The notes: generated by a model from the letters alone, not told the origin. 58,585 nucleotides of DNA from Nitrospinaceae bacterium (GCA_029261395.1 JAJDBJ010000021.1:1-58585); one strand, 5' to 3'; positions 1 through 8,109 are shown, counted from the stretch's first letter. Made by a program: numbers and translations.

Positions 1-754
1 CTTCCAGTTTTTTTAGATATACCGGAGGATACATTTTCATCCCTGCCGCACCCTGCACCAACGGCTCGAGGATCACCCCGGCGGCAGACTCCCGGTTGTT
101 CTCAATCGCCTGCGCCATCGGCTCAAAACATTCTGCGTTGCAGGACTCGCGCTTCAAACCGAAAGGACAGCGCAGGCAATCCGGGCCCTGCACTTCTAAA
201 TTTTGCGGAAGCACTTTCTCAAATTTTTCGCGGAACAGATTCATCCCGCACACCGAGAGCGCTCCCAACGTTTCGCCGTGGTAGCCGCCCTTCAGGTAAA
301 TGAATTGCGTCTTTTGAGGTTTGCCAGTCTGCACCCAGTATTGAAGGCTCATCTTCAACGCCACTTCCACGGCGGTGGATCCATTATCTGAAAAAAACAC
401 TTTGGTCAACTCAGGGGAAGATGTGTTCACCAGCTTTTCCGCGAGGTCGATGGCGGGTTGGTGCGTCATACCGGCAAACATGACGTGTGCCATCTTGTCC
501 AACTGATCTTTAATGGACTGGTTGATGCGCGGATGATTGTGCCCGAACAGGTTGACCCACCAGGAGGAGATCACATCCATGTACCGGTTGCCCTCCCGGT
601 CGTACAGATAAATGCCCTCGGCCCGGTCGATGAGGAGCGGCGGCATCTCGGCATGGTCCTTCATTTGAGTGCACGGATGCCAGATGTGATGGAAATCCCG
701 GACCAGGTCCTCGTCCTGTTTATGGTTCATCAATGCATGGGGCGAATTCGCCAT
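1..754 (-). CDS. bioA: Adenosylmethionine-8-amino-7-oxononanoate aminotransferase, partial (3' end outside window)
   Basis: Translating the minus strand from the ATG at 754 gives an open frame of 251 codons that runs off the left edge. Near the N-terminus it reads IWHPCTQMKDH, then DREGNRYMDVISSWWVNLFGH and KGGYHGETLGALSV, which are typical of the class III PLP-dependent aminotransferase BioA. BioA converts KAPA to DAPA in cytoplasmic biotin synthesis, with SAM as amino donor. The PLP-binding lysine lies in the missing C-terminal part. A weak GGGAT element precedes the start. The upstream neighbour thiO reads the same way, but a 226-bp gap with repeats separates them, so co-transcription is uncertain. 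Confidence 0.9.
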   Translation of the reverse strand, partial: MANSPHALMNHKQDEDLVRDFHHIWHPCTQMKDHAEMPPLLIDRAEGIYLYDREGNRYMDVISSWWVNLFGHNHPRINQSIKDQLDKMAHVMFAGMTHQPAIDLAEKLVNTSSPELTKVFFSDNGSTAVEVALKMSLQYWVQTGKPQKTQFIYLKGGYHGETLGALSVCGMNLFREKFEKVLPQNLEVQGPDCLRCPFGLKRESCNAECFEPMAQAIENNRESAAGVILEPLVQGAAGMKMYPPVYLKKLE

Positions 755-980
755 AAAATCCCAATTTATCCCTTTAGTAATGAGACCACCGCTAAGTGGA
801 ATAGAAGACTGGTAATAACTACTCCCCTCCTTACCAAGGAGGGGATACAGGGGAGGTTATAATAACTCCACCCCTCACCCTACCTCTCCCCCTGAGGGGA
901 GAGGGGTTTTTAATCCTGTAGTTGTCAATTTTCTTTGTGCACTCTGTGTGACCTCTCACTTACGGAAAGGTCCTTTAACA
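755..980. repeat. Intergenic hairpin repeats between thiO and bioA
   Basis: The gap holds two GC-rich hairpin-forming units. At about 820-858 CTCCCCTCCTT is followed by AAGGAGGGGA. At about 876-911 CCTCTCCCC pairs with GGGGAGAGG, followed by a T-run. The second unit recurs almost unchanged at about 35921-35957, so this is a dispersed REP-like element and not a gene-specific terminator. The T-run lies on the plus strand, opposite to the flanking genes. Confidence 0.6.
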
Positions 981-2093
981 TTAAAGGTCGTAACGGTCAG
1001 GAGAGAACTCTGCAATCGGGTCCTTCAAGGTTCCCAACAGGCAGGCGGTCATGTAAGCGGCTTGACGGGGCGTTTGCAGAATACCGTTTCGATAATGCCC
1101 GGTGGAGTAAAATAAATTCTCGTACCGCCCGCTGGCCCCCATGATCGGCATCAGGTCTTCCGCCGCGGGCCTCAATCCGGTCCACGATTCGATCAAGGGC
1201 GCCTCTTTCAGGCACGGCAGAATTCCTGCGGCGCGATTGATGAGGCCCTGAATCACATCGGCTTCCACCGTATCGTTGTATCCCCGGTCCTCCATGGTGG
1301 ACCCCACCACGAAGCCATTGCCTTCCTGCCAAGGCGCCACATAAGTCATCATGCCATGAATGGTATAGTCCAGCCGTCCATCCTCCACCGCCACGCGGCA
1401 CATTTGCCCCTTGATGGGTTTGAGCGGCATGGACACTTCAAGAACCTTGCCCATCTGTTGAGACCAGCTTCCTGCCGCCAACACAAACTGTTTGCCGCGG
1501 ACTTCTCCAGAGTCGGTCACCGCTGCGTGAATCCGGTTGGAGTAGCGTTGAAATCCCGTCGCGTTTTTGTTGAAGATCTGGACCCCGCGTCGAGTGGACC
1601 CCGCCACCAAGGCATCGTGCAATTGCCGGTTGTTGACCTGCCCTTCACCCACCCAGATCACCTCGCCGCAATCCGGCGCCAAGTCGGGTAGTTCCGCCCG
1701 AACACGATTCACCGGCCACACCTCATGCGGAATATTTTCCTCGCGGAAAAAACGCAGTCGCTCCTCCCACTGGTCCCCTATCGAAGATGCCGGCATGAGG
1801 GATCCGGCCATGGATAAATGGACACCCATTCCGCTAACGTGGGTCAATTCTTCAATGAAAGCTGGAAATTGATCGAGCGATTCCCGGCAGAACTGGAAAA
1901 AGCGGTCGCCCTGATCGCATTCACAATAGGGAGCCAGCATCCCTGCCGCCGCCCGGGACGCCATGAGGGAGTTCATGGGATCCCCCAGCACTGCCACGTT
2001 GAGCGTAGGTTCGGCTCCTTTCAATTGATAGGCGATGCTGTGGCCGATGACCCCGGCCCCGACCACCACCACATCAAACGTATCTGATGTCAT
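981..2093 (-). CDS. thiO: Glycine oxidase ThiO (FAD-dependent)
   Basis: A 370-aa FAD-dependent amine oxidase of the DAO family. The N-terminal Rossmann dinucleotide motif is VVVVGAGVIGHSIAYQL (residues 8-24). A C-terminal segment reads ESWTGLRPAAEDLMPIMG and then YSTGHYRNGILQTP, the usual ThiO/DAO signature in which the Arg and Gly-rich segments bind FAD and substrate. ThiO oxidises glycine to the dehydroglycine used in thiazole synthesis. The ATG at 2093 has a GGAGG box 8 nt upstream. No thiG or thiS is adjacent. The only other thiamine gene in the window is the thiD-thiN fusion near 50 kb. I see no TPP riboswitch in the upstream 240 bp. Confidence 0.85.
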   Translation of the reverse strand: MTSDTFDVVVVGAGVIGHSIAYQLKGAEPTLNVAVLGDPMNSLMASRAAAGMLAPYCECDQGDRFFQFCRESLDQFPAFIEELTHVSGMGVHLSMAGSLMPASSIGDQWEERLRFFREENIPHEVWPVNRVRAELPDLAPDCGEVIWVGEGQVNNRQLHDALVAGSTRRGVQIFNKNATGFQRYSNRIHAAVTDSGEVRGKQFVLAAGSWSQQMGKVLEVSMPLKPIKGQMCRVAVEDGRLDYTIHGMMTYVAPWQEGNGFVVGSTMEDRGYNDTVEADVIQGLINRAAGILPCLKEAPLIESWTGLRPAAEDLMPIMGASGRYENLFYSTGHYRNGILQTPRQAAYMTACLLGTLKDPIAEFSPDRYDL

Positions 2094-2332
2094 ACAATGC
2101 GCCTCCTGATATGAGTCCCGGCATTGTAACCAAATTTACAAAGAGGCTCCACTGAAAGGACTCTCGACAGCCTATAAATAATCCCTTCAATCGCCTACAA
2201 AGCTTGATAAAAGGCCAGAGGGTATGCTATTTTGAACCATCATAAAAATACACTTCCCTTACCCGGCGGATGCAGTGGACGTCTGGAAAGGTTAAGCTAA
2301 CCCATTGAAATTTTTGAATTTAAGGATTCGCC

Positions 2333-2986
2333 ATGACAGAAAAAGGCGCCCAGGAAACAGACGGTAACAGTGGGCAGGAAGCCGTTCAAAAGGCCAGTGA
2401 TCGGATCGAACCGATACTGGCCCACCTCAAGGTAGCGCAAACGGACATCGATCTGGACAAAATCCGCACTCATTTCGATCAACTGTGGGAATTTGAAAAA
2501 GGCGATGAGCTCAGCCCGGAGGAACAATACCTGACCACCATAGGGTTATTTATATATACCGCTCATGGCGCTCTGGATGATTACAACATCAATGTCAAAC
2601 GGGCGCGGGAATTTATCACCGAAGCCTTCCGGGGCTGGATGAAACCGGAACTTGATAAAATGGTTGCAGAAGAGAAGGCGTCAGACAACCCCTTCCGAGC
2701 CTTTGTCGACCAGAATCTCCCCAAGGTGGATGAAGTTTACTCCTGGCGGCATTTTCAACTGGAGCACAAGAAAAACGACGAGAACATCTGGGACTATAAA
2801 ATGAAAAAGTGCTGGTTCGCCACATTTTTCATTCGGTTCGGTCGGACCGACATTATCCAGACGGCCTGCAATTTTGATTCGATTCCGTCAGAAGCCCGGC
2901 AGGACTATGTAGACCTGAAGTTGACCAACACTTTTGCCAAGCTGGGAAGTTTCTGCCAGTTCAAATACACCCCGAAGAAAGATTGA
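2333..2986 (+). CDS. Putative L-2-amino-thiazoline-4-carboxylic acid hydrolase-like protein
   Basis: A 217-aa cytoplasmic protein with no signal peptide. The first 60 residues are acidic and helical. The C-terminal third carries the pattern KMKKCWFATFFIRFGRTD, then a Cys-x3-Asp segment (ACNFDS) and a final LTNTFAKLGSFCQFKY. This order of Cys, Cys-Asp and a terminal G-x-C-x-F resembles the ATC hydrolase-like family (PF14196), many of whose members have no tested function. Assignment is from memory of the family pattern, so it is tentative. The gene stands alone and converges on the FMN-binding gene that follows. Confidence 0.5.
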   Translation: MTEKGAQETDGNSGQEAVQKASDRIEPILAHLKVAQTDIDLDKIRTHFDQLWEFEKGDELSPEEQYLTTIGLFIYTAHGALDDYNINVKRAREFITEAFRGWMKPELDKMVAEEKASDNPFRAFVDQNLPKVDEVYSWRHFQLEHKKNDENIWDYKMKKCWFATFFIRFGRTDIIQTACNFDSIPSEARQDYVDLKLTNTFAKLGSFCQFKYTPKKD

Positions 2987-3011
2987 TTGCGTTCGAGATC
3001 GACTACAAAGC

Positions 3012-3632
3012 TTATTTCACTTTATCTTTGTAAATGACCTGAAATTCGGCGACCGCCTTTTTGACTCCCTTGGTCATGGAGCGGACCGACAAAGTGGCCC
3101 CGGTGATGTTGTTGATGTTGTCGAACGGATCGTTCGCGTCCCTCCCGAAAAACTGGCTCATGAACGATTCGAAGCGCACCTCCCACCCATGCGGCTCCCG
3201 GTACACCATAATCTCCACGTCCTTGACTGTGCCGTCAAGATTGATCACCACCATGAACGTGATGGGGTAAGACCGTCCGATTTCGTTGCCGATGACCATG
3301 GCACCCATCGGTTTGTCCGCTTCGTCCAACCCGAAATAATGGGTCACGCGGCGTTCATTATATTTAACCTGATCGCCGAGGATTTTCTGAATCGCGGCCG
3401 ATTGCGTATCGGTCAACCACAGCTTTTTCTTTTTGACTTTTTTGACCCCGGGAAACGCCACCTTAAGCGCCTCCTTCTTGGTCAGAAACATCTGTTCGAC
3501 GTACTCCTCCTCTTCCGCTCCCACGGTCAGGGTAAGAAAACACAGCATCACTCCTGCCAGCAGTCCGGCCTTCAAAAAGAAAGAAACCCGAGGCCACAGG
3601 CCCCCGGGTTTCTTCACAGGTTGCATATTCAT
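3012..3632 (-). CDS. FMN-binding domain protein with intact flavinylation motif
   Basis: An exported protein of about 206 aa with a hydrophobic N-terminal segment (FLKAGLLAGVMLCFLTLTVG). It ends in an FMN-binding domain of the NqrC/RnfG type (PF04205). The motif NITGATLSVRSMTKGV near the C-terminus contains the G-A-T-x-S core whose Thr is covalently linked to FMN by ApbE in this family. The first ATG is at 3632; a TTG at 3653 is possible. It is the last gene of a likely porin-FMN-FMN operon and is paralogous to the gene just upstream. It may carry electrons in the periplasm. No ApbE gene is in the window. Confidence 0.75.
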   Translation of the reverse strand: MNMQPVKKPGGLWPRVSFFLKAGLLAGVMLCFLTLTVGAEEEEYVEQMFLTKKEALKVAFPGVKKVKKKKLWLTDTQSAAIQKILGDQVKYNERRVTHYFGLDEADKPMGAMVIGNEIGRSYPITFMVVINLDGTVKDVEIMVYREPHGWEVRFESFMSQFFGRDANDPFDNINNITGATLSVRSMTKGVKKAVAEFQVIYKDKVK

Positions 3633-3669
3633 AAAGCTCAATGGTAATACCAAATCAATAACAGCCTTT

Positions 3670-4245
3670 CTATTTTACCTTGTCCAGGAAAATGACTCGA
3701 TAAGCGGAGGCAACTTTACGAACTCCCGCCGTAATCGTTCGAACCGAAACGAAGGCACCGTTGACGGCGCTGACGGACTGGAAATCAGAGTCGGCATTCA
3801 TCCCGGAAAACTGCTGCAACCAGGAATCAGACTGGATGCCCCAGTTAGCACGCGGCCCTTCCAAATCCAGCACTTCGACATTCTGGACGGTCCCATCCTC
3901 ATTCATCACCACTATGTAACGCATGGTCCAGGACCGATTTTTCACCGCTTCCATCACGGCGTATCCCATCGCCTGCCCGCCTTTTTTCCCAATGTAAAAA
4001 CTCATGGTTTTGTCCCGAATCGTTTGGGTGGTCAGCTTGCCAATGGCCGCCCGCTGGGAAGTGGTCAACCGAATGCGTTTTTTGACGATTTTGTCCGCTC
4101 CAGAGAAGACCTTCTTTATCGCATCTTCCTTGGAAAAAGCGCCCTGAGCTGAAGCGTTGCCCGCCATCAGCCCCAAAACCATGGCCGCTACCCCCAACCC
4201 CTGCCAGAGAATTCGGACCGTTTGTTTGATATTTTCAGTTTTCAT
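3670..4245 (-). CDS. FMN-binding-like domain protein lacking the flavin-acceptor Thr
   Basis: A 191-aa exported paralogue of the preceding protein. Both share the order: signal segment, a KK-rich stretch ending in LT-x-x-QRAAI, a central VVMNEDGTVQNVEVL strand, and a C-terminal SVRTITAGVRK. At the flavinylation site this copy reads AVNGAFVSVRT where the partner has NITGATLSVRS, so the acceptor Thr is Phe. The DNA (GGTGCCTTC on the coding strand) confirms this. The ATG at 4245 is preferred because GAGG lies 6 nt upstream; the frame could also begin at 4272. It may bind FMN non-covalently or be a structural partner; this is inference. Confidence 0.65.
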   Translation of the reverse strand: MKTENIKQTVRILWQGLGVAAMVLGLMAGNASAQGAFSKEDAIKKVFSGADKIVKKRIRLTTSQRAAIGKLTTQTIRDKTMSFYIGKKGGQAMGYAVMEAVKNRSWTMRYIVVMNEDGTVQNVEVLDLEGPRANWGIQSDSWLQQFSGMNADSDFQSVSAVNGAFVSVRTITAGVRKVASAYRVIFLDKVK

Positions 4246-4356
4246 TGCCCGCCTCATTTTTATAAAGTTCATTATACGTTCAATTGATATTTATTTGAAG
4301 TAATCCTTTTCACTGATTTTAAGTTTTCACGAAAGGATCCAACCTTTCATTTCCGA

Positions 4357-5682
4357 TTAGAAGAACATGTAAGCCAGACCGAAATTCACCTGATCCGTCG
4401 ACGTCCCATCATTAAAGGTCTGATGGGTATAATCCGCCTTCAACGCCACGTTGGTGGTCGCCGGAAACCAGGTGACACCGGCGGTATAGACATCCGTCTC
4501 TCCTCCGGAACCGTTATTAGGTGCAAATCCCGCCGGCATTTCGTTCTGAGTATCAATAAACTCGTACATGAAATGAGTGACCACATCATGAGACGTGCTC
4601 TTGCCCAGCAGTTGCGGCCAGTGAATCCCTGCCTGGATGTTGTAGCCCAGCATATTGGAAGCAATGTTCAGGTCGCCATGCGTTCCCGCTGTTATCGCGT
4701 TTTGGGCTATCGCGAAATTATTCAATTCCGCGGCGTTGTTGATAGTAATGTTGGCGATACTGGCATTCATGTCGAACCATTTGTAGCGGTACTTGATATC
4801 GCCTTCAATAATGGTAGTTCGGCCACCCTGTTCGATCAGACCATGAGTGGTGTCACCGGTATAAAATGATCCCGCCAGTTGGAATCCCGGAAACAGGTTG
4901 GAGAATTCAATGCGCCCCGTGACCGCAATATCTTCAGCAATCAAATTGTTCGCTTGAAGACGGCCGCTACGAATACCGCTGGAGGCCCGAAACCGTCCAG
5001 CAGCACCCCCGTTCCCGGTGACGCCGCTACCATCACTGAATCCGGCTTCTCGAATAGATTGCAGGGAATTGACGGCGTACACGCGGTAGTTCATGCCGCC
5101 CAGAAAATCACCGAAGGTTCCGAAGAAACCACCACCCGTGCCGTTCCAGGAAGTCGGAATAAGACGGTTATGAAACACAGGGCGTTCCACAGTCCAAAAC
5201 AAAGTCGGTTCGTGGAATTCATTGAGAAACCCAACGGGAATCAATACCGTACCCGCGCGAACATTGACTTTGGGATCGAGCAGAAAATCCAGATAGCCCA
5301 TCTCGAATTCCAGTTCCTGCGCCGCGTGTTCGTAATCGATTTCCGCACTCAAATAGATCCAGTCGTTGAAACGGGCGTTAACACCGATGACAAATCGGTG
5401 TGCGTCAAACGTATTGTCACGCCCGTCAGTCGGTATATTGAAATGCGTCTCGCCGTAACCGGTGACGTTGACGTTCTTACGAAGGGTGCTGAATATGTCG
5501 CGCATGTCATCGATCTCGTCCGCCAGTCGGTCGAGCTCCTCCCGCAAATCCTCGACGCTCCCGCCGCCGTCTTCCTCAATAATTAAAATATCGTCACCGC
5601 CGGATTTCTGCGCCCATGACGTAACTGGCATCTGCCACAGCGCCCAGGCCAGAATTCCTGCCACAATAAAACTTTTTTTCAT
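4357..5682 (-). CDS. Outer-membrane porin with N-terminal coiled coil
   Basis: A 441-aa exported protein. The signal peptide starts MKKSFIVAGILAWALW and is followed by an acidic Gly-rich linker and a short coiled coil (VEDLREELDRLADEIDDMRD). The rest alternates beta-strand patterns and ends in NFGLAYMFF, with the terminal Phe of an outer-membrane beta-signal. It resembles phosphate-selective/OprO-type porins. The ATG at 5682 has GGAGGG directly upstream; a TTG at 5694 is less likely. It is the first gene of a leftward set with the two FMN-binding proteins, so the barrel may serve the same extracytoplasmic process. Substrate unknown. Confidence 0.75.
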   Translation of the reverse strand: MKKSFIVAGILAWALWQMPVTSWAQKSGGDDILIIEEDGGGSVEDLREELDRLADEIDDMRDIFSTLRKNVNVTGYGETHFNIPTDGRDNTFDAHRFVIGVNARFNDWIYLSAEIDYEHAAQELEFEMGYLDFLLDPKVNVRAGTVLIPVGFLNEFHEPTLFWTVERPVFHNRLIPTSWNGTGGGFFGTFGDFLGGMNYRVYAVNSLQSIREAGFSDGSGVTGNGGAAGRFRASSGIRSGRLQANNLIAEDIAVTGRIEFSNLFPGFQLAGSFYTGDTTHGLIEQGGRTTIIEGDIKYRYKWFDMNASIANITINNAAELNNFAIAQNAITAGTHGDLNIASNMLGYNIQAGIHWPQLLGKSTSHDVVTHFMYEFIDTQNEMPAGFAPNNGSGGETDVYTAGVTWFPATTNVALKADYTHQTFNDGTSTDQVNFGLAYMFF

Positions 5683-5779
5683 TTTACCCTCCAAATAGGA
5701 CTGCTTATTAAATTAAAATAAAACCCCTGCCAATCGTATGTATTGTTCTATTGCAATACCGCGTCGATAGAGAATCCCT

Positions 5780-6061
5780 TCACGGTTTGAATTCTGAAAG
5801 GACTTTTTTCAAACCCGCCGCACTGCTGGTGGCAATGCGGAGAATCGGAATCCCCCGAAGGCGCGCGGTCCGGTTGACCTCTGCCACCATGTGGTGCGCC
5901 ACCATACCCGTCAAAATGACGATGCCATCGACCTTGGAAATGCGTTTTCCCAAATCCGGGACCTTGCGTCCAAAAAACTTCACTTTGTAACCCAGGTCTT
6001 TCGCCTGGCGCTCATACATATTTTGCAGGCGGTCCATGCCGCCGATAATCGCTATGCTCAT
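5780..6061 (-). CDS. DUF2325 domain protein
   Basis: A 93-aa cytoplasmic protein that starts MSIAIIGGMDRLQNMYERQA and continues with a Rossmann-like pattern (VDGIVILTGMVAHHMVAEVNRTA). This matches the short DUF2325 family, whose function is not established. The His-His pair at TGMVAHHM is a possible metal site. It follows, on the same strand, the thioredoxin-like ferredoxin and bacterioferritin genes, which places it in an iron-related neighbourhood. The 98-bp gap to the ferredoxin gene contains a short hairpin repeat (about 6119-6165). Confidence 0.7.
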   Translation of the reverse strand: MSIAIIGGMDRLQNMYERQAKDLGYKVKFFGRKVPDLGKRISKVDGIVILTGMVAHHMVAEVNRTARLRGIPILRIATSSAAGLKKVLSEFKP

Positions 6062-6159
6062 AAATTCCCCTTTCGAGCCTGCTGTTGATAATCCAGCTCA
6101 GTACCGGCCTGCCCCGTGGAATTCCCCCCTCGGAGGAGGTCAGGGAACAGGGGAATCCC

Positions 6160-6414
6160 TCAGGACATTACCGGCTGAGTACAGAGCATGGATTGCAATT
6201 GTTCCGGGGAATTTTTTATTTTCACAAAGGAATGCCGGGAGACGACTTCTACCGAGGTTCCGCCTCCGCATCTATTCATGCAGGCCGCAGAACAAACCCT
6301 GGGCTTCTCCGGGGTCGCTTCGCTCCAAACCTTTATTTGCTGAATAAGGCCTTTAGAGCCCCAAGCCCGGCATCCGGGTCCCTGACAAACTTTAATGATA
6401 TTTGTGGATTTCAT
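6160..6414 (-). CDS. Thioredoxin-like [2Fe-2S] ferredoxin-type protein
   Basis: An 84-aa protein with cysteines at about residues 10, 15, 41, 45 and 49. C-x4-C, then about 25 residues, then C-x3-C, is the ligand spacing of thioredoxin-like [2Fe-2S] ferredoxins (the fold of NuoE/HoxE C-terminal domains). The stretches VCQGPGCRAWGS and VCSAACMNRCGGG carry them; the loop between the pairs is shorter than in NuoE. It is probably an electron carrier. An AGGAT ribosome site precedes the ATG at 6414. Two Fur-like boxes lie 25-85 bp upstream, so expression is likely iron-repressed. Confidence 0.7.
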   Translation of the reverse strand: MKSTNIIKVCQGPGCRAWGSKGLIQQIKVWSEATPEKPRVCSAACMNRCGGGTSVEVVSRHSFVKIKNSPEQLQSMLCTQPVMS

Positions 6415-6438
6415 TATTCAAATCCTATTAATAGAAAT

Positions 6439-6453
6439 TGAAAATCATTATCA
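6439..6453. promoter_or_regulatory. Fur-like box 1 upstream of the [2Fe-2S] protein gene
   Basis: Read on the minus strand the site is TGATAATGATTTTCA. It matches the 7-1-7 Fur consensus TGATAAT-N-ATTATCA at 13 of 14 arm positions. It is 25 bp upstream of the ATG at 6414, where a promoter would lie. Confidence 0.65.
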
Positions 6454-6484
6454 TTATTAAAAACAAAAACAGTTTTATCTAATT

Positions 6485-6499
6485 TGAGAATGATTGTCA
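6485..6499. promoter_or_regulatory. Fur-like box 2 upstream of the [2Fe-2S] protein gene
   Basis: TGAGAATGATTGTCA matches the 7-1-7 Fur consensus at 12 of 14 arm positions. It lies 31 bp beyond box 1 in the same upstream region and shares the half-site ATTGTCA with box 3 upstream of bfr. Confidence 0.6.
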
Positions 6500-6668
6500 A
6501 TATTAAATATTACTTTTTTATGAGAAAAGTTGTAAATGAAATAAAACCTTATATTTTAATGATTTGGTCATCATTACGGAGGGCGGCTGGGAGAACCTGG
6601 TACTGAAAAATCCCATCAGCCTATTTGTGGTGCATCATAACAAGCTTGGAAGAGTGTCAGTAAAAACC

Positions 6669-6698
6669 AAAAAAGCCCTCTCCACAAAAGGAGAGGGC
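6669..6698 (-). terminator. Rho-independent terminator of bfr
   Basis: On the minus strand, GCCCTCTCC pairs with GGAGAGGGC across a 6-nt loop, followed by six T. It begins 38 bp past the bfr stop codon. Confidence 0.85.
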
Positions 6699-6735
6699 CG
6701 GAAAATGTGAACTTCACTACTTTCGGAGTGAATAC

Positions 6736-7206
6736 TTATGAGTGCATATGCTCTGCAAGATAGTTTTCAATGCCGATATCCTTGATTCGCTGGAACTGAG
6801 TCTCCAGCCAATCACAGGAGTCTTCCGTTTCTTTCAAGATGCCGTCCAGTAACTCTTTGGTTCCAAAGTCCTTTTTCTCATGGCACAACTGGATATGCTT
6901 TTTCAGCCGCTCAACGTGAGCGGTTTCAAGCTTGTACTGGTTTTTGAGTTGATCTTCGCAGTTGCCGCCTACCAGGATCTCGTCATAGCGCGCCATGTTC
7001 GGTAGCCCATCCAAGTACAAGACACGCTCAATGAGCTGGTCCGCATGCTTCATTTCTCCCATTGACTCTTCCCGGGCATGCTCCGCCAGCTTGTGATAGC
7101 CCCAGTCCTCCTGCATCTTATAATGCAGGTAATAGACATTGATAGCGGTCAGTTCCGCCGTCAACATTTCATTCAACGCTTCAATTATATTTTTGTCGCC
7201 TTTCAT
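6736..7206 (-). CDS. bfr: Bacterioferritin-type protein with altered ferroxidase site
   Basis: A 156-aa four-helix bacterioferritin that aligns to E. coli Bfr without gaps over the conserved helices. E18, E51, H54 and E94 of the ferroxidase centre are present, and so is M52, the haem ligand ([18 protein letters not shown]). In the last helix the residues equivalent to E127 and H130 are Thr and Ser ([15 protein letters not shown]). The site is therefore incomplete, as in some haem-binding partner subunits of hetero-oligomeric Bfrs. A GGAGGAGG ribosome site precedes the ATG, and a Fur-like box lies about 46 bp upstream. Iron storage or release is the likely role. No second ferritin is in the window. 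Confidence 0.85.
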   Translation of the reverse strand: MKGDKNIIEALNEMLTAELTAINVYYLHYKMQEDWGYHKLAEHAREESMGEMKHADQLIERVLYLDGLPNMARYDEILVGGNCEDQLKNQYKLETAHVERLKKHIQLCHEKKDFGTKELLDGILKETEDSCDWLETQFQRIKDIGIENYLAEHMHS

Positions 7207-7251
7207 GAGTCGCCTCCTCCATATTGAAATATAACAAGAACTTAATCTAAT

Positions 7252-7266
7252 TGATAATGATTGTCA
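7252..7266. promoter_or_regulatory. Fur-like box upstream of bfr
   Basis: TGATAATGATTGTCA matches TGATAAT-N-ATTATCA at 13 of 14 arm positions. It lies 46 bp upstream of the bfr start. Fur control of a bacterioferritin is somewhat unexpected, as storage proteins are usually induced by iron. Confidence 0.7.
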
Positions 7267-7344
7267 ATATTAATTTAAATGGTTTTAGGGCTGATATAAA
7301 TATTTGATTAAAAGGGATGGCTCTCATTTCTGCAGGTTTTTCGT

Positions 7345-8109
7345 TCAAAAAACGGTTTTGCCTTCGATGCGGGTGAGTACCTCATGGCCGTCGTTGGTGA
7401 CCAGGATGGTGTGCTCGTACTGGGCGGACAGGCTTCCGTCCTGGGTGACGGCGGTCCAGTTATCCTCCAGAATCCGGAGGTCGGGCTTGCCCAGGTTGAT
7501 CATGGGCTCGATGGTGAAAGTCATCCCCTTCTTCAGCTCCAAGCCTTGCCCGAATTTACCATAATGCAGGACCTGCGGGTCCTCGTGAAAATTGCGTCCG
7601 ATGCCGTGACCACAGAACTCTCGCACCACGGAATAGCCTTTTGGTTCCACATACTGTTGAATCGTGGCACCGATATCCCCCAGCCGCGCTCCCGGTCGGA
7701 CAATGGCGATGGCCTTTTGGAGAGACTCCCGGGTGGCTTCCACCAGTTTCTGAGCTTTCTTGCGGGGCGAGCCAACGAAAAATGACTGGTTGGTGTCGCC
7801 GTGAAATCCGTCAACAATCGTCGTGATGTCCAGATTCACCATATCGCCATTGCGCAGTTTACGCTCCGAGGGAATCCCATGACAAATTTCGTCGTTCACC
7901 GAGGTACAGATACTCTTTGGAAAGCCGCGGTAGTTCAGAGGCGCTGGAATGGCCCCGTTCTTGATGATAAAATCATGGCACCGGTCATTGAGTTCGTTGG
8001 TCGTCACTCCCGGCTGGATATACGGGGCGATCATCAACAGCACCTCCGCCGCCAGCTTGCCGGAGATGCGCATCAATTCAATTTCTTCGTCGGTTTTAAT
8101 GGTTACCAT
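7345..8109 (-). CDS. map: Methionine aminopeptidase, type I
   Basis: A 254-aa cytosolic metallopeptidase that removes the initiator Met. The metal ligands are visible in order: Asp in DGFHGDTNQSFFVG (two Asp), His in CGHGIGRNFHEDPQVLHYG, Glu in FTIEPMINLG and Glu in QYEHTILVT. There is no insert in the catalytic domain, so it is type I. Its ATG at 8109 overlaps the end of era by 14 bp, implying translational coupling. Confidence 0.95.
   Translation of the reverse strand: MVTIKTDEEIELMRISGKLAAEVLLMIAPYIQPGVTTNELNDRCHDFIIKNGAIPAPLNYRGFPKSICTSVNDEICHGIPSERKLRNGDMVNLDITTIVDGFHGDTNQSFFVGSPRKKAQKLVEATRESLQKAIAIVRPGARLGDIGATIQQYVEPKGYSVVREFCGHGIGRNFHEDPQVLHYGKFGQGLELKKGMTFTIEPMINLGKPDLRILEDNWTAVTQDGSLSAQYEHTILVTNDGHEVLTRIEGKTVF

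Larger units (their letters stand above)
6415..6668. other. Intergenic region between bfr and the [2Fe-2S] protein gene
   Basis: The AT-rich left part contains the two Fur-like boxes. From about 6575 a plus-strand frame is open to a TGA near 6713 (reads TEGGWENLVLKNPISLF), but it has no convincing start or ribosome site and resembles nothing I recognise. It may be decayed coding sequence. Confidence 0.3.

Noticed and set aside
884-912. Terminator of thiO or bioA at the GGGGAGAGG hairpin
   Set aside because: The T-run is on the plus strand, opposite to both genes, and the unit is repeated elsewhere, so it is treated as a dispersed repeat.
2094-2332. Possible TPP riboswitch upstream of thiO
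   Set aside because: The conserved CTGAGA and ACCTGAT-type blocks are absent on either strand.
3433-4152. A 239-codon plus-strand frame opposite the two FMN-binding genes
   Set aside because: It spans two clear minus-strand genes and their junction; the translation is low-complexity and rich in His/Arg, typical of a shadow frame.
6575-6713. Small gene in the gap upstream of the bfr stop
   Set aside because: The plus-strand frame lacks a start with a ribosome site, runs through the bfr terminator, and resembles nothing known.
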